Part shown: positions 9,929-21,648 of the stretch, piece by piece
Layout: each line of letters opens with the position of its first letter
How positions within the stretch are numbered: position 1 is the first letter of the stretch
Source of the DNA: Ligustrum vulgare
Taxonomy: Eukaryota; Streptophyta; Magnoliopsida; Lamiales; Oleaceae
Direction of reading: 5' to 3'
DNA length: 64,000 bases
Assembly: GCA_963555705.1 (NCBI GenBank)
Contig: OY743189.1
Location: 3,241,501 to 3,305,500, forward strand
Notes under the pieces: generated by a model
Told to the model about the DNA's origin: nothing
What the model saw: only the letters and a program-made list of their open reading frames with translations
The model's database searches: none
Position numbers and translations under genes: made by a program

Positions 9929-12793
9929 TGTAATACCGCTTTTTCGTTTTACGTGCCTTCTTGGATTTCGCGTAATTTTTCTATTAATGTCTCTATTAAT
10001 CATTTTTGACATTATTATTGTTGATAATTATTTGAATTATTTTGCAGTGGGAGGAATGGGACGCCGTCTCGTTCAATGTGCCAAATATGTCAATTAAAAG
10101 TTTATAAATCATCTACATGAAATTTTATGCCTAATAATTTATTTTAATTGTTACTTGCCAAATTCTATTTTTTTATTGAGTAATAATTTGCCTAAATTGC
10201 ATAAATTGAAATTGTCGAGTTTAGTGGCACTTTGAATTTAATTGAGGGTTGGGGGCTTAAATTGCCAAATTAAGAGAGTTTGGGGTTTGATTTGTAAATT
10301 ACCCAAAATTTATACTAAACCTAACCTAATAACCCTCAAACCCGTCCCTCACTCACGCTCTCTCTCACTCTCACGCCACTCTCTGTCTCGGTATCTCTCT
10401 CTCTCGCCGCTCACACTAAAGCTTCCGTCTCTCTCGCCTCTCACCAAACCGCAACCTCTCGCCGGCAACGTCGCCTGCACCACCCGTCGCCGACTGCCGG
10501 TCACCAACCTAACACGGTAACACACTACTTCCCTCGATCGCACACCCACACTCACAAGACACAACACACCCGCGGGCTGCACACAACACACACACACACA
10601 CTCGAAAACATGTATATAATGATGTGTGTGTATCTATATATTATACATATATGTGATTTTTACATTGGGTGATAGTTAAATTTCAAAATTTTAAAATGCT
10701 AAAATTCAGATTGGGGGGGGGGTAACGTTTATATATGTGTGTGTATATAGTTATACATACATATTTATATAATTCATATTTGAAGTTTTTAAGAATTTAT
10801 GATTTTAATTGTGTTAACTTACTGTTTGAACCTAATTGTTAATCTGTAAAGGTGAAATTTGAGATATGAGTAATGTATAATTATGTATGTGTGTGTGTGT
10901 ATTTTTTAGATTTATGAGTTCATAGAATTGATTAGTTTAGTTAAATTTCTAACTGAATTGGAATTTGTAATGTATTTTCAGATTTAGGAAATTTAGTCTT
11001 AATTAGTTTAACTGAAAATTTGATTTTTGGCTAGTTAATTTGATGTTATCTTTATAATTTCAAAATTTGGAGCAAAATTATGTAAATGTGCACTAATTTA
11101 GAATTTCAAATAATGAGGTGATTTTTAATCCAATTTTTAGCGTATGTGTTTGGCTTATGGTTATTACTTTCAGACTTTCGAAATTTATGAAATTTGTAGT
11201 TTAAATTAACTGTTATAGTAAAGTTGAATAAATGGTGATTTCCAAATTTATGAATAGTTAGAATGCTTATTGGAATTGTCTTTGTAAAATTTAAGTTGTG
11301 ATGAATATTCCATAACTTTGACCCCTTTGTGTAATTCGATAAGTTAGATCTCGAATTTTTGCCATTTAAATTAATCTCTTCTTCCTAATGTAGTATGATC
11401 CGTACTTGACATAGTTCAAGATCCCATTTAATTTGAATTGTGAGTCACATGAAAGTCTCAACCTTATTTTAAAGTGTTAAAGGTGATTTTTGAACTAAAA
11501 GTATATTTTATTTAATGAATGAATATAATTAGGATTATTGGGCACATTGACGTGACGGGCATCTGAATCTCTTCCACTTGCAAATCAAGATAACGGTAAA
11601 TACTAAGGACGTCAGGTAAGTAAACTTCCCCCTATTTTCATAGAAGTTGAATGTAAATGTGAAAGTTATGTGTAAATGACTGTCGTGAAACTTACTTGCT
11701 TTGATGAATTGCATTTACATTATGAAAGCATATGTTATTGAGAAGAATGTTTAAGCATGCACATTATCATGTCATTGCATCATCAAGCATGCATTGACAT
11801 CGAAATTTGGAAGTCAAATGTTTTAAATGAAAGAAATGTGTCAAAGTGCAAGTTTGTTCAAAAGTTATGTATCCCAAGTTTTTAAAGAATGAATGGGTGT
11901 GCTTCTAGTTCATGAAAGATGCGAGTGGGAAATGGGGCGCGGGGGACCGGCGTAACCGAATGTAATGAACCGCTTTGCGGTGGGAAAGTGAATGTTACAC
12001 CGGTTTGCGGTGGAAATGCGCATGTTAATCTGGTTCCAAATAAGTAATTGCCCACTGTATTCTGATTGACTAGAAGTTACATCAAGTGAGCTCACGATGG
12101 AGATGAAGTGAAAGTTTTGAAATGTAAAGTGAAAGTTTTGAAATGTTGAATGTTCTGGAAAGTAAAGAAAAAGGGGATACATATATGGAATTTTTAAAGC
12201 ATTCATGTCATAAGCATGCATTCATGCATACAGTTTACTTACTGAGCTTTAGCTCACCCCAATCCCTCCCCAACATTTCAGGTAATGAAAGTTAGATGAC
12301 CAGAGGGGAGCACTTGGCGGCTGACTAAGACAGTACCCGCTGTCGTCATTATTTAATAAAGTTAAATTTATTAAAGTTATCATTTGAATTTATTCCTTAA
12401 TTTATTATTATTGATAATTGTTTGGTTGAAGTTAGTTTTGATTAAGTATGGGCGACGTATTATGGGTTAAGTTACCTCTTATTTCATTTGTCAATACTTG
12501 TTGATATTTTGGAAAAATCTTATGATTGAGGAGTTTGGGAAATGCATGAATTGGTTTTGGAGATGATGAATGTGATTGAGATGTGATGGATGTTTTAAAT
12601 TTTTTAAATGGTTTTTAATGTCCCTCTACAGGTTGGCTATGTCCAATTTATAGAGGAGACTCTGCCGAAATTTCGCTAAAATTTTATAATAGATAAATGA
12701 ACATTTTAGCCGTGTAAATGATTTAATTCCGCGTTTAATGTGAATGGAAGTTGACACGCCTAGGTTTTAGACTCTTAAACTTGGGGTGTTACA
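9929..12793 (+). repeat. 3' LTR of element A
   Basis: TGTAATACCGC...GGGGTGTTACA, about 2.87 kb. Preceded by the A PPT, so it is the 3' LTR; the 5' part of A is not in the window. It contains a pyrimidine-rich segment with CTCTCT runs (10340-10450), a (CA)n tract (about 10583-10605) and GT/TA-rich tracts near 10620-10760 and 10885-10900. Serine/arginine-rich open frames over the CT tract (10242-10597) are composition artefacts. The LTR interrupts a C-family LTR exactly inside one of its palindromes (ACGGCCGT at 12794). Confidence 0.85.
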
Positions 12794-13381
12794 GCCGTAA
12801 TCCTTAAGCAGAAGTACAGTTACGGCCGTAAGGAATGTTGTCACGGCCGTAAATACAGATTAGCGTAAAATCATGCGGATTTTTGTTACCTTTTTTATAT
12901 TTTTAATTCCTTTTTCCTATTTTAGTATTTTAGGAGTCTATTTTGATAAGTTTTATCTATTCCCTAATTAGATTAGATTTTATTTAGTTTCCTAAATAGA
13001 TTAGGATCTTTATTCTGGTTGCCTATATAAAGGCGTCTTCATTGTAATACAAGTGGAATTAAGACTTTGATTAATGAAAATTGTGATGAGTTACTTCTCT
13101 CCCAAATATTGTTCTTGAATGAACTTTCGAAGTTATCAAATATTGTGAGATATTTGTGGCGTTCACCAAACTGAACTTATCAAGGATTTGGACATTCCTT
13201 GTGGCGTTCAAACCATTAAGGCTCTTGTTTCAGCATCGTAACGGGTCTCGGGTTTGATATGCCCCTGGTTCTTGCGTCGTGAGGCTCGGGTCGTAGTGTC
13301 ACCGTCCGTTCCAACCTGAATTCGGAACTTTCCCGGCGTTATTTCCGCGTGTCCGTCGTGACCCCTCCCAGGATCACATCA
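12794..13381 (+). repeat. C-family 5' LTR, 3' portion
   Basis: Matches the LTRs of element C (28607-29407, 30674-31474) in opposite orientation, ending GATCACATCA at 13381. Includes palindromes at about 12820 and 12841, a TATATAAA box at 13024-13031, and the conserved R/U5 text (CTTATCAAGG...CCTTGTGGCG). The missing beginning lies left of the window because element A is inserted in it. Confidence 0.85.
13024..13031 (+). promoter_or_regulatory. TATA box of C-family LTR
   Basis: TATATAAA directly after the palindrome-bearing U3 and about 30 bp before a CATTGTAATACAAG start-like region; the same arrangement occurs in both element C LTRs. Confidence 0.6.
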
Positions 13382-13383
13382 TT

Positions 13384-13540
13384 TGGTATCAGAGCTGGAC
13401 TCTGGATTCAGGTTTTGTTTTTCTGTTCTATCCAGTTTGATTTTGTGTTTTTATCATAGAGTCTGCACAAAATCATCCATATCTTGTTATTGAGTCTTTT
13501 TTTCTTGAGTTTACTTTTTCTTCGTGTTCTTCTTGCCAGG
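13384..13540 (+). other. primer site and truncated leader of a C-family element
   Basis: TGGTATCAGAGC at 13384-13395, then a leader matching element C's leader (reverse complement of about 30500-30670). It stops abruptly near 13540, where sequence of a Y element in the opposite orientation begins. Confidence 0.75.
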
Positions 13541-13626
13541 AATTTTGCAAACTGCTCCTCCATCAGTGCAAGCATTTTAAAGTCTTGCAGATCCTTTTCC
13601 GTCGACAAAACTTCCTTCTGTGACAT
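13541..13626 (-). pseudogene. gag N-terminal fragment, family Y
   Basis: The start MSQKEVLSTEKDLQDFK matches the Y gag start at 46569 for about 29 residues, then diverges at the inverted junction. Only the beginning of gag remains. Confidence 0.8.
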
Positions 13627-14239
13627 GGTTAGTATTATAGAAAAGAGAAATAAAATTAAATAAAGATTCTCAAGTGTTTTAACACTCGTGTATCACTCAA
13701 ATTGGCTTTTTCCCTCTATTTATCTCACCACTCTGCCTTTTTCCTCTCTATTTCCTTTTTCCCACGTTCTCAAAGAACCCAACAAACTAGTCACGGATTT
13801 GGTCCTTGTGGAATAAACTCCAAAGTGCAAATAAGGAAAGTTGATGGAAAAATTGGAATTAGGAAATTTGAAGATGGAATTATGGAAACAAGAATTTTAT
13901 TGCAAGAAGAAGTTTTATGGAATCTAGAATAAGGAATTTAATGGAAACAAGAATTGTTGGAAAGATTTTCCAAGGTTTATTTTCTGGATTTCTTGAATCA
14001 AATCAACAGCACTTTTTTTTTTTTTTTTGTAAATTTCGGATTTTTTTTTTATTACCTACTCAACAAGAATAATCAAGAACAAGAAATAGAAATTGACAAA
14101 TCTTGAATTTTCTTACGAAATTTCAAGAAACAAGAATTGGAATGAATTTTTTTTTTTTTTGAATGAAAATAACTGGAAATAAAAGAAAAAGAACTGGAAT
14201 ACTAAATACTCGGATTTAGAGACAGGCTCCGATACCAGA
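13627..14239 (-). other. Y leader and primer site
   Basis: Untranslated leader of the truncated Y copy, with A/T homopolymers (about 14008-14052, 14148-14160) and a one-mismatch tRNA-Met site near 14226-14237. Closely resembles 36378-36961 and 46570-47116. Confidence 0.8.
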
Positions 14240-14952
14240 TGATGTGATCCGATACGGGGATCACCAAGAACACGCGGAATTAAACGCCGGAAAGCTCTAA
14301 AATTCAAGATAGTAGACGGTAACAATGCAACCCCGACCTCACGACGATATTGGGTATATTAAATCAAAACCGTTACGATGCGGAGATAAGAACCACAAAG
14401 GGGGAACGCCACAAAGGTTGTCAAATCCTTTGATAAGTTCGAAATTTTTCAACGAGAACAAGAAGAAAATTAAGGGAATATCTCACCTTTAATATCATTA
14501 ATCTCAACAATAAAAGTTGTGGTTTAAAAGGCTGAAAATAAAACCATATAAATAGGCTAACAAAATAAAGCAACTAAAAATCAAAACATATGTTACGGCC
14601 GTGACAATGTCTTTTACGGCCCTAAGCGACTCTCTGAATAAAAAAATAAAAACTAGTAAACTTTATTTACGGCCGTGAGATCATAGTTTACGGCCGTGAA
14701 TCTGTTACGGCCGTGAATCAGTTGCTGCCCAATTTTCTTGTTGTTCATTGATCCAAATGCATTGTAATAACTTTGGCTCCTCTTCCACTTTGTTATGCAA
14801 CGTAAATGAGGTCTTTGCACTCGAGCACTCATCCATCCACGCTTGCATGAATCCTTGCATTGCCTGCTTGATTCTTTTGGCTATTTGCCTCGTTATTGGC
14901 TAGGGGCACGTGCAACGAGTCAACGCTCTTCGAGCCACTCCGGAACTCATCA
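14240..14952 (-). repeat. Y-family 5' LTR
   Basis: Begins (minus strand) TGATGAGTTCCGGAGTGGC at 14952 and ends at 14240 against the primer site. Shorter than other Y LTRs (897-907 bp). Palindromes lie at about 14590-14720. Confidence 0.85.
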
Positions 14953-16984
14953 CTCTATTTGGTGATGAACCTCAACTATAAACCAGCAGTACAAGCAAAA
15001 ATAATAACACCAGGTAATGTAGAGACTGAAAATATTCAATAGAAATTTATAAGCTGTAATTGAGAACTACTTTTATTTCATAAACTAATAATTTTCATTA
15101 AAATGCAGGAAAATACATTAGCAAACAGAAACAAAGAAGTACACTAATATTGGAAGCCAATTACAGTAAATGGAAGAAGGACCAGAGAAAGAGATGAAAG
15201 AGAATTAGAACAGAGATTAGAAAGCTGGAAGAAGGGAAGAGGATGTGAGATAGAAAGAGAGGGGGGAGGGGGAAGTCTCTTATCAATAGATTGATCAATA
15301 TTCTTTACATTTTTTTCATTGATATGTGCCCAATTTATAGAGTTACACAGAACATTCTAGATTAGCTAGGTGCAGGGAAGTCACGTGTATAAGGTGGTGA
15401 GGTTAACTATGACATGGGCTAACCGGACATATTAGCATCAGTTCTGGGTGTACTAATATTCAAATAGGATGGCAACGGGGGAGATTAAATTGAGATATCT
15501 TCTCCATTCCTATCTTGAAATTTTTAAAACTAGGCAAGCAGGGATTATATTATCTTCATTTATTGCTAGATTTAATTATTTATCATTTCATATTAGCTTA
15601 ATTTTTTTTAATTAGATTTGAATTGGAAAACATAAAAATAAATATAAAATAAAATAATATAAATAAAATAGATGGGACCGTGTTCGCATCAAGTCCCATT
15701 TACGTTAGGGAGGACAATGCGAGTGGCATCATAAAAATATTTGTCATTTGTATATTAAAATGACAAATTTAGGTTACGTAAATAAATCTATTCACATGCA
15801 AAATAATATACAATAGAAGAGCTTATACAAAGAGATATCTTGAAAGCGGTAAAATTCATTCAAGATACAATACAAACAATTATTCGCCATCTATGATATT
15901 CATATATGTTTGGCACTGTAATTGTTTTGCTTGTACTAACAATTAAAAGAAGATCAAACGAAAGTATAAGGGACAAACCTCTTAATACAGAGTCCCAAAA
16001 ATGGAATTTTTCATTAAAAAAGCTTAAGTTACGAGTATTAACATGGAAGCCCCAAAACATAAGAGCTCATTACAAATATCAGGTCAATAAGGAGGGGTCG
16101 GGGTGGTTGGACAAATAGAGCGAGTATGGGAGATTAAACAAGATACAAGTAAAGAAGTAGTTTCCACAATTCACCCCATGATCTAGGAAACTCGTTGAAG
16201 ACATTACGAGTAGTTATCACAACATAAATGGTTGGTGAGATCATGGGCAGTTGGTAAAATACTTGAAGTTGACGAGAATGTGGGAAACTCAAGTTCAATG
16301 ATCATGGAAGTTACAAAGTGCAAGGAAGTAAATAGCAGTTACTACCAGATAGTTACGAAACCAAGGTGGTAGATTATAATTTCAAAGTAACAAGAAGTTA
16401 GTAGAACTTGTAAATATTGTAGAAATTTAAAAATTTAGAAGGACCAACAAATAAAAAAACCCTTAAATAGAGATGCAATTTTCTTGTCTTAGGAAGACAT
16501 CGATTATATCTCAAGGTTGATGGTTTTCAAACATTGGCCTACCTCATTCTCACTCTCAAGGGGCAACTTTTGGTTCTTGGAAATGACCCGCTGTGGTTGA
16601 TCCGGAAGAATCGTTGGAGGAGTAAGACTTTCCATTAGCTTGAAAGGTAACCATGCTAAGATTTGTTCATTCCTACTATTTCATGTTTTCACTTCATAAT
16701 TCTTTCTTTATAGCCATTTCCTAATCCTACCCACAATACTTCAAGTTCTCCATTGAGCCCATCTGGAACTAGTGTAAGGACCTGGGTTGCCTTGTAGATC
16801 GATGAACTTCAGAAAAAGGAGGTGCACCTTGTTGGTATGAGTAGTACCTACCAAATCTTTTAAGATTTCATTAGTCTTTCACCAGCCTCATCTCACTCTC
16901 CTGAATTTACAGTGGAATCTCCTCCTTCAGATCCTGAAGGTACTCAAGAGGATAATTTTAAATGCTCTATGGAGCCCTGAAAAG
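14953..16984. other. unassigned region
   Basis: About 2 kb with no recognised gene. It has a purine-rich tract (15240-15275) and an 11-bp perfect inverted repeat (15739-15749 with 15758-15768). After 16500 the sequence is less AT-rich with Ser/Pro-like but interrupted frames that continue at 22455 after element D. It could be old coding or retroelement DNA. Confidence 0.4.
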
Positions 16985-16989
16985 GTATG

Positions 16990-17717
16990 TGATGTGATCC
17001 GTTATGGGGATCACCAAGAACACGCGGAATGAACGCCGGGAAAGTTCCGAATTCAGGTTGGAACGGACGGTAACACTACAACCCGAGCCTCACGACGTAA
17101 GAACCATGGGTATATTAAACCCAAGATCCGTTACGATGCGGAAACAAGAACCGTAATGGTTTGAACGCCACAAAGGATGCCCACGCCTTTGATAAGTTCG
17201 ATTTGTTGAACAACATAAATATTCCACAATATTTGATAAGTTCGAAATTTGTTCAATTCCAGAACAATGTTGAGAAAACACTCAATATAATTTTTATTCA
17301 TTCAAAATATTCTGTTTTTACATTGAATGGAAAAGCATATAAATAGGCAAAATAAAACCTAATCGCTAACTGACTCTGAATAGAATTCTAATTAAATTAG
17401 AATACTAAATTATGAAAATAACCTAAAAACCAAAAGGAAACAAAATAATTAAAAATCCTATAATTATTGAAATATAACAAATTTCCGTCTGCATCATTGA
17501 TTTGCCAATTTGAAGCCTCAAACGATAGAATTTGTCCCTAAAATCAATTGGCTCAAGGGCTTTAGCCCATGAGTCTTGCTCAGTGACCTGTTTCTACTCG
17601 AAAAACATATATTATCCATCCAATCCCGACATGGTTGACTGGATTGCACTTTTATTTGACTTGAATATTTAACTTCTTGATTTCTCCTTTTTTTGTCGCC
17701 TTTTCCGGATCACATCA
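16990..17717 (-). repeat. 3' LTR of element D (palindrome-free type)
   Basis: 728 bp. Unlike most LTRs here it has no TTACGGCCGTAA motifs; the equivalent U3 segment holds other sequence (CATCATTGATTTGCCAATTT). Pairs with 21649-22449. Confidence 0.85.
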
Positions 17718-18005
17718 TCACCTCTTCCTTTAAGATGATTCGTCCCGAATCATAACATTGTTCTTAGAGCTTCTTTTCCGGATCACATCATCCCCTCTTC
17801 CTTTAAGATGATTCGTCCCGAATCATAAAGCTGTTCTTGGCTTGCTCACTTGGTTTAGCCTCGAACCTTCTTCGTACAAGCAATGTTTGATCTGATGTTC
17901 TCCGAACCTGCTTGACTTCTTGTTTTGGCTTGAATTATAGATTTTCCCGTCAAGCCCACCCTGATTCGTACCATTCCCTCCTTCTTTAGGATGATACGTC
18001 CCGAA
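17718..18005 (-). promoter_or_regulatory. three tandem hairpin/PPT cassettes
   Basis: Purine tracts (minus strand AAAGGAAGAGG-type) at 17718-17731, 17791-17804 and 17974-17987, each paired with the inverted repeat ATGATTCGGGACGAATCAT (third copy with one change). The first two are each immediately followed by TGATGTGATCCGG, the LTR start. The same triple arrangement recurs at 19210-19670 and 51636-51930. Confidence 0.75.
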
Positions 18006-18346
18006 TCATGGTGTTGTTCTTGAAAAATCATACTGTACCTCCTGGATCAAACGGAAAATTGTCGATTCCCTGACATGTATACAATAAATGACGCTCCTCG
18101 AATTTGTAGACAAGAAGGTATTGAAACACGAGGGGAATTGACCAAGGTTGATGTAAATCAAAATTCCATGCACAATAAACCTGCAAGAAAGATTTAAAAA
18201 AAATGGGGAGGGAAATGTTAGCATCTCCATGCACAAGGTATGGATCCTTGTATTCATGATGAATTATTTCCGATTCATTTTTCCCAACAACAAAATTCCG
18301 CTCTTCACCTCCTTCCTTCTTTGCAATTTCTTGCTCAACCTCTTCG
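18006..18346 (-). pseudogene. family Z protein, C-terminal fragment
   Basis: Frameshifted copy of the conserved Z C-terminus (DPYLVHGDANISLP...NFPFDPGG-type). Cut at 18347, where LTR sequence begins in mid-frame. Confidence 0.75.
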
Positions 18347-19209
18347 TATCTCGCGGAACAACGCTTGGAAAGTTCTGAATCCAGGTTGGAACGGGCGATA
18401 ACACTACAACCCGAGCCTCACGACGTAAGAACCATGGGTATATTAAACCCAAGACCCATTACGATGAGGAAACAAGAACCGTAATAGTTTGAACGCCACA
18501 AAGGATGCCCACGCCTTTGATAAGTTCGATTTGTTGAACAGCACAAATTTTCCACAATATTTGATAAGTTCGAAGTTTGTTCAATTCCAGAACAATGTTG
18601 AGAAAACACTCAATATAATTTTTATTCATCCAAAATATTCTGTTTTTACATTGAATGGAAAAGCATATAAATAGGCAAAATAAACCCTAATCGCTAACTG
18701 ACTCTGAATAGAATTCTAATTAGGCTAAAATACTTAAAATACTAAAATAACAAAAATTACCAAAATTGGAAAAAGAATTAAAAACCAATAAAGGAAATAC
18801 AAATAAACAGAAATACTAAAATCCCGAAAAATCTGATTTGCGTCAATTAGGGCCGTAAAAGTCGGACTTACGGCCGTATGTCCTTCTCTGATCAAAACGT
18901 CACAATATTAGTTATGGCCGTGAAGATTGATGTTACGGACGTAAATCTCCTTCTGAACAAAAATACCAATTTTCATTTACGGCCGTGAGGAATGTGATGC
19001 GGCCGTGAAATCCATAAGTTACGGCCGTGAGAAACAATGTTACGGCCGTAACGCATCTTCTGCCCAATTTTCTGATTTTCTGATCCGTTCACGTGATTTG
19101 AATCTCGACTCGAGCCCAACACGAAACTTGTTCATTTTTCCATGTAGAATATTTTTGAATTGCCCGTATCTTGATTTCTCATTTTTGACGCCTTTTTCGG
19201 ATCACATCA
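18347..19209 (-). repeat. palindrome-type Z LTR, truncated
   Basis: Matches 53709-54594 but lacks its first ~50 bp (outer, R/U5 side) at the junction with the Z frame. About eight palindromes at 18850-19055. Ends CATCA at 19209 before a PPT. Confidence 0.8.
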
Positions 19210-19672
19210 TCCCCTCTTCCTTTAAGATGATTCGTCCCGAATCATAACATTGTTAGCTTCTTTTCCGGATCACATCATCCCATCTTCCTTTAAGATGATT
19301 CGTCCCGAATCATAAAACTTTTCTTGGCTTGCTCACTTGGTTTAGCCTCGAACCTTCTTCGTACAAGCAATGTTTGATCTGATGTTCTCCGAACCTGCTT
19401 GACTTCTTGTTTTGGCTTGAATTACAGATTTTCCCGTCAAGCCCACCCTGATTCGTACCATTCCGAATCATAAAGCTGTTCTTGGCTTGCTCACTTGGTT
19501 TAGCCTCGAACCTTCTTCGTACAAGCAATGTTTGATCTGATGTTCTCCGAACCTGCTTGACTTCTTGTTTTGGCTTGAATTATAGATTTTCCCGTCAAGC
19601 CCACCCTGATTCGTACCATTCCCTCCTTCTTTAGGATGATTGGTCCCGAATCATGGTGTTGTTCTTGAAAAA
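19210..19672 (-). promoter_or_regulatory. PPT cassettes and duplicated 3' segment
   Basis: Contains three hairpin/PPT cassettes (19210, 19278 and 19619). The ~150-bp segment CTTGGCTTGCTCACTTGGTT... is present twice (about 19323-19470 and 19483-19620), a local tandem duplication absent from the other Z copies. Confidence 0.7.
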
Positions 19673-20993
19673 TCATACTGTACCTCCTGGATCAAACGGA
19701 AAATTGTCGATTCCCTGACATGTATACAATAAATGATGCTCCTCGAATTTGTAGACAAGAAGGTATTGAAACACGAGGGGAATTGACCAAGGTTGATGTA
19801 AATCAAAATTCCATGCACAATAAACCTGCAAGAAAGATTTTAAAAAAATGGGGAGGTAAATGTTAGCGTCTCCATGCACAAGGTATGGATCCTTGTATTC
19901 ATGATGAATTATTTCCGATTCATTTTTCCCAACAACAAAATTCCGCTCTTCACCTCCTTCCTTCTTTGCAATTTCTTGCTCAACATCTTCTATCTTTTTA
20001 CTCCCAAACTCAACCAATTCTTCTAGCTCCACGTTCTCACGCACAACCTCCTCTTCCAAATTTTTGGACTCTACCATCATCCCCAACTTCCAATTTTTCC
20101 TCATCAAATATTGGAGTTTGATCACCTAACTCCACCTTTTCATCTCCTACCACAAAATTCGGGGTCTCTTCAACTACTTCTAATTCTTTTTTCGCACACT
20201 CAACCTCTACTCCTAAATTTATGGATTCTACCACCTCTCCTAATTTCTCATGCTTTTGCTCATGCACCTCCTCATAAATAATTTTATTGACATGATTAGG
20301 CACCACCTTTACACTACACAAATTTTTATCTTCTAACTCTTTCCTCAAGTCTTCCTCCTTCTTCTCAACAATCATTTCTAAAGGTTTTTCTTGTAATTTA
20401 ACTACTTCCTCTCTTCCCCTTTCTCTCTCTTGCAACTCGGCTAACTTTTTCCTAGCCTCTCGTTCCTTCATCTCTTTATTTAACTGTATTAATTCCTTGG
20501 CCATCTCCATGAATTCATCCTTCATACTCCATTTATCATCTCCGAATTTTCTTTGCTCATCTGTCCTTTCTCGCAATACTTTCTCTTCAAGTATTTCTTC
20601 CGGGGTTAATGGCATAAGCTATTAACTTTTCCCATCCTTAACAAATTTATATATATTCCTATGCTTATCGTAGACTGCTTTCCTCTTACACTTCCACGAT
20701 CTACTCAACAAGATGTCACAAGATTCTAGAGGCACCACATCACACCAAAATTCATCGCTATATCTTCCAAGTGTCAATTTCACAATAACCCCATGGTTTA
20801 CATTTACCTGCCCACACTCCTTTAACCACGTCAGCCTATAAGGATTGGGATGTGGTAGTAAAGGTAAGCCCAACTCCTCAACCATGGTGGTACTGGCCAG
20901 ATCGCAATAATACTCCTTATCAATAATAATATTGCACACTTTACAGCCCACATGACACCTAGTCTGGAAGGTAGGATCGAACTCATAATTCAT
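19673..20993 (-). pseudogene. family Z protein: protease-derived domain, charged region, conserved C-terminus
   Basis: Starts at ATG 20993 (MNYEFDPTFQTRCHV). The first ~120 residues align with the X/Y retroviral-type protease (CKVC..IIID...CDLASTTMVEELGLPLLPHPNPY) but the catalytic DGGS is replaced by DKEY. A Glu/Lys-rich probable coiled coil follows, then a conserved C-terminal block ending NFPFDPGGTV just before the PPT. Lesions: two stops near 20618-20623 and a frameshift near 20085. Otherwise one continuous frame, matched by copies at 24992 and 34650. Function unknown; loss of the catalytic motif argues against protease activity. Confidence 0.75.
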
Positions 20994-21294
20994 CCCTTTA
21001 TGTAGCTTTTAAAAATTTGAGAGACTCAAAATAAGAGGGTTCAGATATCAACAAATATCAAGAAGGAATTTAATGTTGACTCGAAAGGGAAACCAATATC
21101 AAGAATATTGTAGAAATTCAAGAAAGTGGTTCTTGAATTTTGACTAGAAAGGAAGGAATATCAAGAATTTTAATTTGACTTGCAACGTAAGGAATTATCA
21201 AGAATTTAAGGAAATTCAAGAAAGTGGTTCTTGAATTTCGGAGTGACTTTTTTTTTTTTTTTTTTTTTGAATTATGATGAATTTTCGGAATTAA

Positions 21295-21364
<70 letters not shown>

Positions 21365-21634
21365 TAATAAAATCCGAAATTTCGACACGAAAGCAACAAA
21401 ACAAATGGGACAGGATTTGGAAAACAATCGAATGAGAAAAACACTTTTGATTTTTTTTAGGACGACTCTTATGGATCAAACTGGAAAAAAATTTACTGGC
21501 AAGAAGAACAAGAAAAATTGAAAACAAAGACTCAAACAACAAAAATAGGATATGGATGGTTTTTATGGGACTCGATGATAAACATAAAAATCAAACTGGA
21601 TAGAAAAAACACAAGAACCTGAATTCAGAGTCCA
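20994..21634 (-). other. Z leader
   Basis: Untranslated leader, with several repeats of the type TCAAGAA..GTGGTTCTTGAAT and a poly-T/A tract near 21247-21269. Confidence 0.6.
21301..21362. repeat. (TA)n microsatellite
   Basis: About 30 TA units in the Z leader. Absent or much shorter at the same place in J, H and E, so it expanded in this copy. Open frames across it are artefacts. Confidence 0.95.
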
Positions 21635-21646
21635 GCTCTGATACCA
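21635..21646 (-). other. primer binding site, element D
   Basis: Reverse complement of TGGTATCAGAGC two bases inside the right LTR. Confidence 0.9.
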
Positions 21647-21648
21647 GA

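Noticed and set aside
10242..10597. Ser/Leu-rich and Arg/Glu-rich frames on opposite strands in the A LTR
   Set aside because: Both come from one CT-rich tract inside the LTR.
14953..16984. Possible host gene exons in the Ser/Pro-like stretch after 16500
   Set aside because: Frames are interrupted and no splice-consistent structure or recognisable protein could be assembled by eye.
20037..20615. Glu/Lys-rich frame as a separate gene
   Set aside because: It is in the same frame as the upstream protease-derived segment, separated only by two stop codons, and so belongs to one family Z protein.
21231..21542. Frames rich in IYIYIY on both strands
   Set aside because: Translation of the (TA)n microsatellite.
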